38,911 nt of DNA, taken from NCBI GenBank assembly GCA_009779935.1, contig WRAX01000021.1, positions 1-38,911 of the forward strand. The letters run 5' to 3'. This DNA comes from Defluviitaleaceae bacterium. GTDB taxonomy: Bacteria > Bacillota > Clostridia > Lachnospirales > WRAX01. The position numbers and the translations under genes are program-made. Positions 37,800 through 38,911 of the stretch are shown here, one piece after another. The notes below the pieces were generated by a model. The model was not told the DNA's origin. It saw nothing but the letters and a program-made list of their open reading frames with translations, and did not search any database. Position 1 is the stretch's first letter; each line of letters opens with the position of its first letter.

Positions 37800-38911
37800 T
37801 GAATACCTAAACAAAGAAGTGGCACAATTTAGCAGTTTATCCTACATCCGCTACAGCATTGACACAAACGACCAATTTTACAAGGACGAGGTGGATTTTT
37901 GGGACGAAACTTGGCCTGTGCTGGAAGAAGACACAAAGGCTTTTACCTCGGCACTGCTTGCCAGCCCCTTCCGCAAAGATTTGGAGGCCGCATGGGGGCC
38001 TGTAATGTTCATTAATGCGGAGATTGAGCTTAAAACCTTCAAGCCAGAAATTGTGGAAGATTTGCAGGTGGAAAATGCCCTATGTACAGAACATGACGAT
38101 TTGAAAGCGTCTGCCCAAATCCCATTTGAAGGCGAGATGAAAACCCTTGCACAAATGGGTGCATACCATGAAAATCCAGACCCCGCCGTCCGCCGTTCTG
38201 CCCGTGACGCTGTGGCTGGTTGGTATCAAGAAAATGGCGACAAATTGGATGAAATTTTTGATAAAATGGTTAAAGTGCGTACAAAAATCGCCAAAACCCT
38301 TGGATATGACAATTTTGTGGAATTGGGTTATTACCGTATGGGACGCAATTGCTATGGTGCGGAAGATGTAGCAAAATTCCGTCAGGGGTTGGCGGAACAT
38401 ATTGTACCGCTGGTCAACCGTTTTAAGGCAGAGCAGGCAAAGCGTATAGGTGTTGACAAAATCACTTTATACGACAACTTTTTCAGCTATCCAGACGGCA
38501 ACCCTCAACCAAAAGGCACGCCCGACGACATTATGGCACACGGACGCAAAATGTACAAAGAAATGTCACCAGACACAGCAGACTTCATTGACGTGCTAAT
38601 GGACAACGAGCTTTTTGATGTGTTGGCCCGCACAGGTAAACAGGGTGGTGGTTACTGTTCCTACCTTCCTGCCTATGGCATGCCTTTCATTTTCGCCAAT
38701 TTCGACGGTACGGCAGGGGACGTGGACGTGCTTACCCATGAGGTGGGTCACGCCCTTGCAGGCTACGAAGCCCGCAATACCAAACCTTCCGACCTTGCGG
38801 ACTATCCTCAAGATATATCAGAAATCCACTCTATGGCAATGGAGTTTTTTGCTTGGCCTTGGATGGAGGGCTTCTTTGGCGACCAAACCGAGAAATATTA
38901 TGACAGCCACC
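37669..38911 (+). CDS. M3 family oligoendopeptidase, C-terminus beyond window
   Basis: At least 414 residues of a second M3 peptidase, cut by the window edge. The ATG at 37669 is chosen because TAGGAGG is 8 bases away; the ATG at 37663 is too close. The N-terminal helical region has 'SSLSYIRYSIDTNDQFY' and 'LGYDNFVELGYYRMGRNCY'. The catalytic HEVGH is at about 357-361 (VLTHEVGHALAGYEA), with the third ligand in 'DISEIHSMAMEFF'. This is the shorter, M3-family oligoendopeptidase group that often follows a PadR gene, and differs from the PepF at 13943. Confidence 0.92.
   Translation, partial: MKFSQMKYRRPELSQVQAQIRKFLDKFQSAQTAREAMDCYIEYDEYLNKEVAQFSSLSYIRYSIDTNDQFYKDEVDFWDETWPVLEEDTKAFTSALLASPFRKDLEAAWGPVMFINAEIELKTFKPEIVEDLQVENALCTEHDDLKASAQIPFEGEMKTLAQMGAYHENPDPAVRRSARDAVAGWYQENGDKLDEIFDKMVKVRTKIAKTLGYDNFVELGYYRMGRNCYGAEDVAKFRQGLAEHIVPLVNRFKAEQAKRIGVDKITLYDNFFSYPDGNPQPKGTPDDIMAHGRKMYKEMSPDTADFIDVLMDNELFDVLARTGKQGGGYCSYLPAYGMPFIFANFDGTAGDVDVLTHEVGHALAGYEARNTKPSDLADYPQDISEIHSMAMEFFAWPWMEGFFGDQTEKYYDSH

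Noticed and set aside
1-38911. CRISPR array, tRNA or prophage signals
   Set aside because: No regularly spaced direct repeats, tRNA cloverleaf or phage structural genes were found on reading both strands.
13942-38911. Any antisense open frame inside oppA, fliD, pepF or the 822-residue gene as a real gene
   Set aside because: All lack ribosome sites, have biased composition typical of reverse frames and overlap clearly conserved genes.

Overview
The window looks like chromosomal DNA of an anaerobic, motile, endospore-forming member of the Clostridia (Bacillota). It carries a cotJABC spore-coat set, late flagellar genes behind a sigma-D-type promoter, an oligopeptide ABC transporter, PadR regulators, GGAGG ribosome sites and TTGACA/TATAAT promoters. 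I cannot place the family. No tRNA, rRNA, CRISPR array or prophage was seen. The only insertion-sequence trace is a truncated IS630-like transposase start at the left edge.

Layout. 1-73: transposase fragment. 203-1108: PadR regulator and a small membrane protein. 1172-2315 (minus): cotJC, cotJB, cotJA. 2475-4907: exported SLH/M13 metallopeptidase. 5114-8803: ABC exporter (one ATPase, three ABC-2 permeases, one small membrane protein). 8865-9353 (minus): FliL-like protein, divergent from rtcB plus a GNAT gene (9456-11173). 11235-13838 (minus): histidine kinase, NarL-type regulator and ROK kinase. 13943-15709: M3 oligopeptidase. 15843-21764: oppDFBCA. 21909-23555 (minus): QueG-like Fe-S protein and QueH. 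23748-27620: fliD, a FliT-like gene, flaG and fliS. 27650-36543 (minus): a tightly packed operon of eleven genes. 36810-37052: small orphan gene. 37122 to the end: second PadR regulator and a truncated second M3 peptidase.

The most interesting part is the minus-strand operon 36543 to 27650. It holds a complete ECF importer (S component, two ATPases, T component). It also has three exported proteins built on what looks like the sulfite-oxidase/molybdopterin-binding fold, one with about five tandem copies. The remaining genes encode an exported alkaline-phosphatase-superfamily hydrolase, a MobB-like P-loop protein with a cysteine-rich tail, a protein-kinase-fold protein and an unlisted 44-residue Cys-containing ORF. 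The 160-nt leader folds on paper as an OFF riboswitch: a GAAA tetraloop, an 11-nt tetraloop receptor, and mutually exclusive antiterminator and terminator stems. Its sequence reminds me of the Moco/Tuco RNA family. Together these suggest, as an inference, a system for capturing, trimming and importing a molybdopterin-type cofactor or a related pterin. I know of no ECF system described for that.

Other themes are a dispersed GC-rich palindrome that has supplied stop codons or C-terminal codons to four genes, divergent promoters sharing one self-complementary -35 box, and promoter geometry predicting leaderless mRNAs.
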